Shown here piece after piece: positions 62,672 through 64,000 of a stretch of DNA of 64,000 nucleotides (position 1 is the first letter of the stretch; every line of letters begins with the position of its first letter). The stretch comes from VRUE01 sp963705635. GTDB lineage: Bacteria; Actinomycetota; Thermoleophilia; Solirubrobacterales; 70-9. Below the pieces are notes generated by a model, which was given only the letters and a program-made list of their open reading frames with translations, did no database searches and was not told the origin of the DNA. The position numbers and the translations under genes are program-made. The stretch covers positions 1,054,001 through 1,118,000 of the forward strand of contig CAVPKH010000004.1 of NCBI GenBank assembly GCA_963705635.1. Direction: 5' to 3'.

Positions 62672-64000
62672 GCTGGACCGCGCGGGTAGTGCGAGCATCG
62701 GGGATCGCCACCAGGAGCTGCGCCTTGAGCGATCCACGTTCCCGCAGCAACGGCACCCCGCGAGAGTTGAGCGCGACGCGGAAGGTGTGTGACTTGCCGC
62801 CGGCGAGGCTGAAGGTACGGTGGCTGACGGCGACGCGGACGACTTTGGTCGGCACGCCGGGCCGGGCGCGCAGCGGCACCTTGGCGTGGGTCCGCAGGAT
62901 GATCTGGCCCGGGCAGGCTTCGCCTTCGGGCCAGCCGCAGCGGACCCAGACGCGGACCGTTCCGGCTTCGGGCCTGACGTGCGCAACGGTCAGCGGCGGC
63001 AGCTCCGGGGGCGTCGTGCTGGCCCCAACCGTCGCTCCGTCGACGTAGTTGTTGTCGAGGTTGATCGTGATCAGGCCGTAGGTCTCGTTGTGGCCGCCGC
63101 GGTACTGGTGGATGCGCTGGTGGTCGGCCCATGCAGTCGAGGGGAGGTACGGTTCGATCGTGTTCTGGGCGCCGTTCCAGTTGGCCGACCAGACGTTGTC
63201 GGGCAGCGCGTAGGGGCCGCCGATCGCGTGGCCGAGGTCGGCGATGCCGGAAGCGCCCGAGCTGTAGGCGCCGGAGACGTAGCCGAGGGCGTGGAGCTGG
63301 ATCGTCCAGGCGGAGAGGAAGGAGAGCGTCGCCGCGGTTGCGCTCGAGGTCCGCGCGTAGGCCTCCATGTCGAAGTAGATCGGGCTGCCGGGGCCGATCC
63401 CGACCGCCTGCGCCTCGGCGACGGCGTCGTCGGCCGCTTCGGTGCCCTGTATCGCGGCCCTGCTCAAGCTCGAGCTGAGCTTGGCGCAGCTGCTGCAGGC
63501 GCTGGTCGGCGCCTGCAGGCCGACGTAGGTCGGGATCAGGTGCCAGCCGGCGGCGACCTGTTCGCCCACCCAGGGGGCGGTCAGATTGGGCTGCGAGCAG
63601 GCACGGTTGGAGCCGCCGATGTAGACGCCGATCGCCCGGTAGGGCGAGCTGGCCCATGCCGCCATCGTCCGTGACGAAGGTGCCGCGCAGGCGTCGAAGC
63701 CGAGGCCGATGAAGTCTTCAGAGCCGGATACGGGGGCGGGGGTGGCAAGCGCGCTGGCGCCCGCCCGAGCCCGAGCACTGGGATCGACCAGGATCGCCCG
63801 CTGGCGACCGATTGCCTGCGAGGGACAGTCCTGGCTGGCACCGGGCGTGCCCAGGTAGACCGCACGCCGGTCGAGGCGCACGCACATGCGTGGGTGCTCG
63901 GCCAGCCGGTAGACCGGCCACCCCGCAGGGGCTTTGACCGCGTGGCCTTCGAAGTGGACCACTCTGGCGGCAGCGGGCGCGGCGAGGACCGCAAGCAGCA
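62655..64000 (-). CDS. Secreted DUF1906 glycoside-hydrolase-like protein, N-terminus cut by window edge
   Basis: The frame is open from 62655 to the right window edge. The sequence just inside the edge, LLAVLAAPAAARVVHFEG, is the end of a signal peptide, so the true start lies outside; the GTG at 63962 is only internal. The DUF1906 core runs from FIGLGFDACAAPSSRTMAAW through GVYIGGSNRACSQPNLTAPW, LIPTYVGLQAPTSAC and IYFDMEAYARTSSATAATLS (acidic DMEAY at the expected catalytic strand) to YRGGHNETYGLITINLDNNY. The last ~110 residues form an Ig-like C-terminal domain. The family relates to Rv2525c and to glycosidase-like enzymes; whether it hydrolyses is unknown. Confidence 0.86.
   Translation of the reverse strand, partial: LLAVLAAPAAARVVHFEGHAVKAPAGWPVYRLAEHPRMCVRLDRRAVYLGTPGASQDCPSQAIGRQRAILVDPSARARAGASALATPAPVSGSEDFIGLGFDACAAPSSRTMAAWASSPYRAIGVYIGGSNRACSQPNLTAPWVGEQVAAGWHLIPTYVGLQAPTSACSSCAKLSSSLSRAAIQGTEAADDAVAEAQAVGIGPGSPIYFDMEAYARTSSATAATLSFLSAWTIQLHALGYVSGAYSSGASGIADLGHAIGGPYALPDNVWSANWNGAQNTIEPYLPSTAWADHQRIHQYRGGHNETYGLITINLDNNYVDGATVGASTTPPELPPLTVAHVRPEAGTVRVWVRCGWPEGEACPGQIILRTHAKVPLRARPGVPTKVVRVAVSHRTFSLAGGKSHTFRVALNSRGVPLLRERGSLKAQLLVAIPDARTTRAVQLRLAR

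Overview
The window is high-GC actinobacterial DNA. Reasons: uniformly GC-rich codons, frequent GTG/TTG starts, many translationally coupled ATGA junctions, a groES-groEL operon under a CIRCE operator, an actinobacterial-type Mrp without the usual CxxC, an Lhr-type giant helicase, and several secreted proteins with N-terminal signal peptides. The combination of secreted clan-A-like glycosidases, DUF1906, RTX-like and Ig-like/carboxypeptidase-regulatory-like secreted proteins resembles Thermoleophilia (Solirubrobacterales); this placement is an inference from gene content, not from a marker gene. No tRNA, rRNA, CRISPR, IS element or prophage gene was seen, and no gene-free stretch exceeds about 210 bases.

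Layout. 1-15.5 kb is mixed housekeeping: a secreted repeat-domain protein cut by the left edge, Mrp ATPase, a secreted unknown, a MazE/MazF-like toxin-antitoxin plus SEC-C protein cassette bracketed by an imperfect direct repeat, a cupin, a 7Fe ferredoxin, an SDR coupled to a GH26-like secreted enzyme, groES-groEL, SRPBCC and ASCH proteins, an RTX-type calcium-binding protein with a frameshift, and a Crp/Fnr regulator. 15.6-20.3 kb is an Lhr-type helicase gene that carries a frameshift and several palindromic repeats embedded in the coding sequence, mostly in frame.

20.4-59.7 kb is one large surface-glycan locus framed by two paralogous secreted glycosidases. It contains an O-antigen-ligase-like protein and a polyprenyl-phosphate sugar transferase; dTDP-rhamnose genes rmlA, rmlB and rmlD (no rmlC seen); about nine glycosyltransferases; a Wzy-like polymerase with a large non-membrane C-terminal domain and a Wzx-like flippase; two gmd copies; a C-methyltransferase; two CDP-paratose/tyvelose-type epimerases; a Wzm/Wzt ABC exporter whose ATPase has an N-terminal coiled coil; a sulfotransferase between two paralogous lipoproteins; and a 1320-residue protein fusing a GT8-like domain, a GT4 domain, a long coiled coil and a methyltransferase. 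The last resembles a fused version of the chain-length terminator logic known from WbdD. The locus therefore carries parts of both the Wzx/Wzy and the ABC-transporter export routes.

59.7-64 kb holds a PPOX-class oxidoreductase, a Phd/VapC-like toxin-antitoxin pair with a GTACGTAC inverted operator, a GlxA-type AraC regulator divergent from a DJ-1/PfpI enzyme, and a DUF1906 secreted protein cut by the right edge.

Three genes (RTX protein, lhr, O-antigen ligase-like) each need a single-base frame change to be intact, two of them in homopolymer runs, so assembly error is a live explanation. Coordinates of genes include the stop codon; for genes with a shift I give the whole span.
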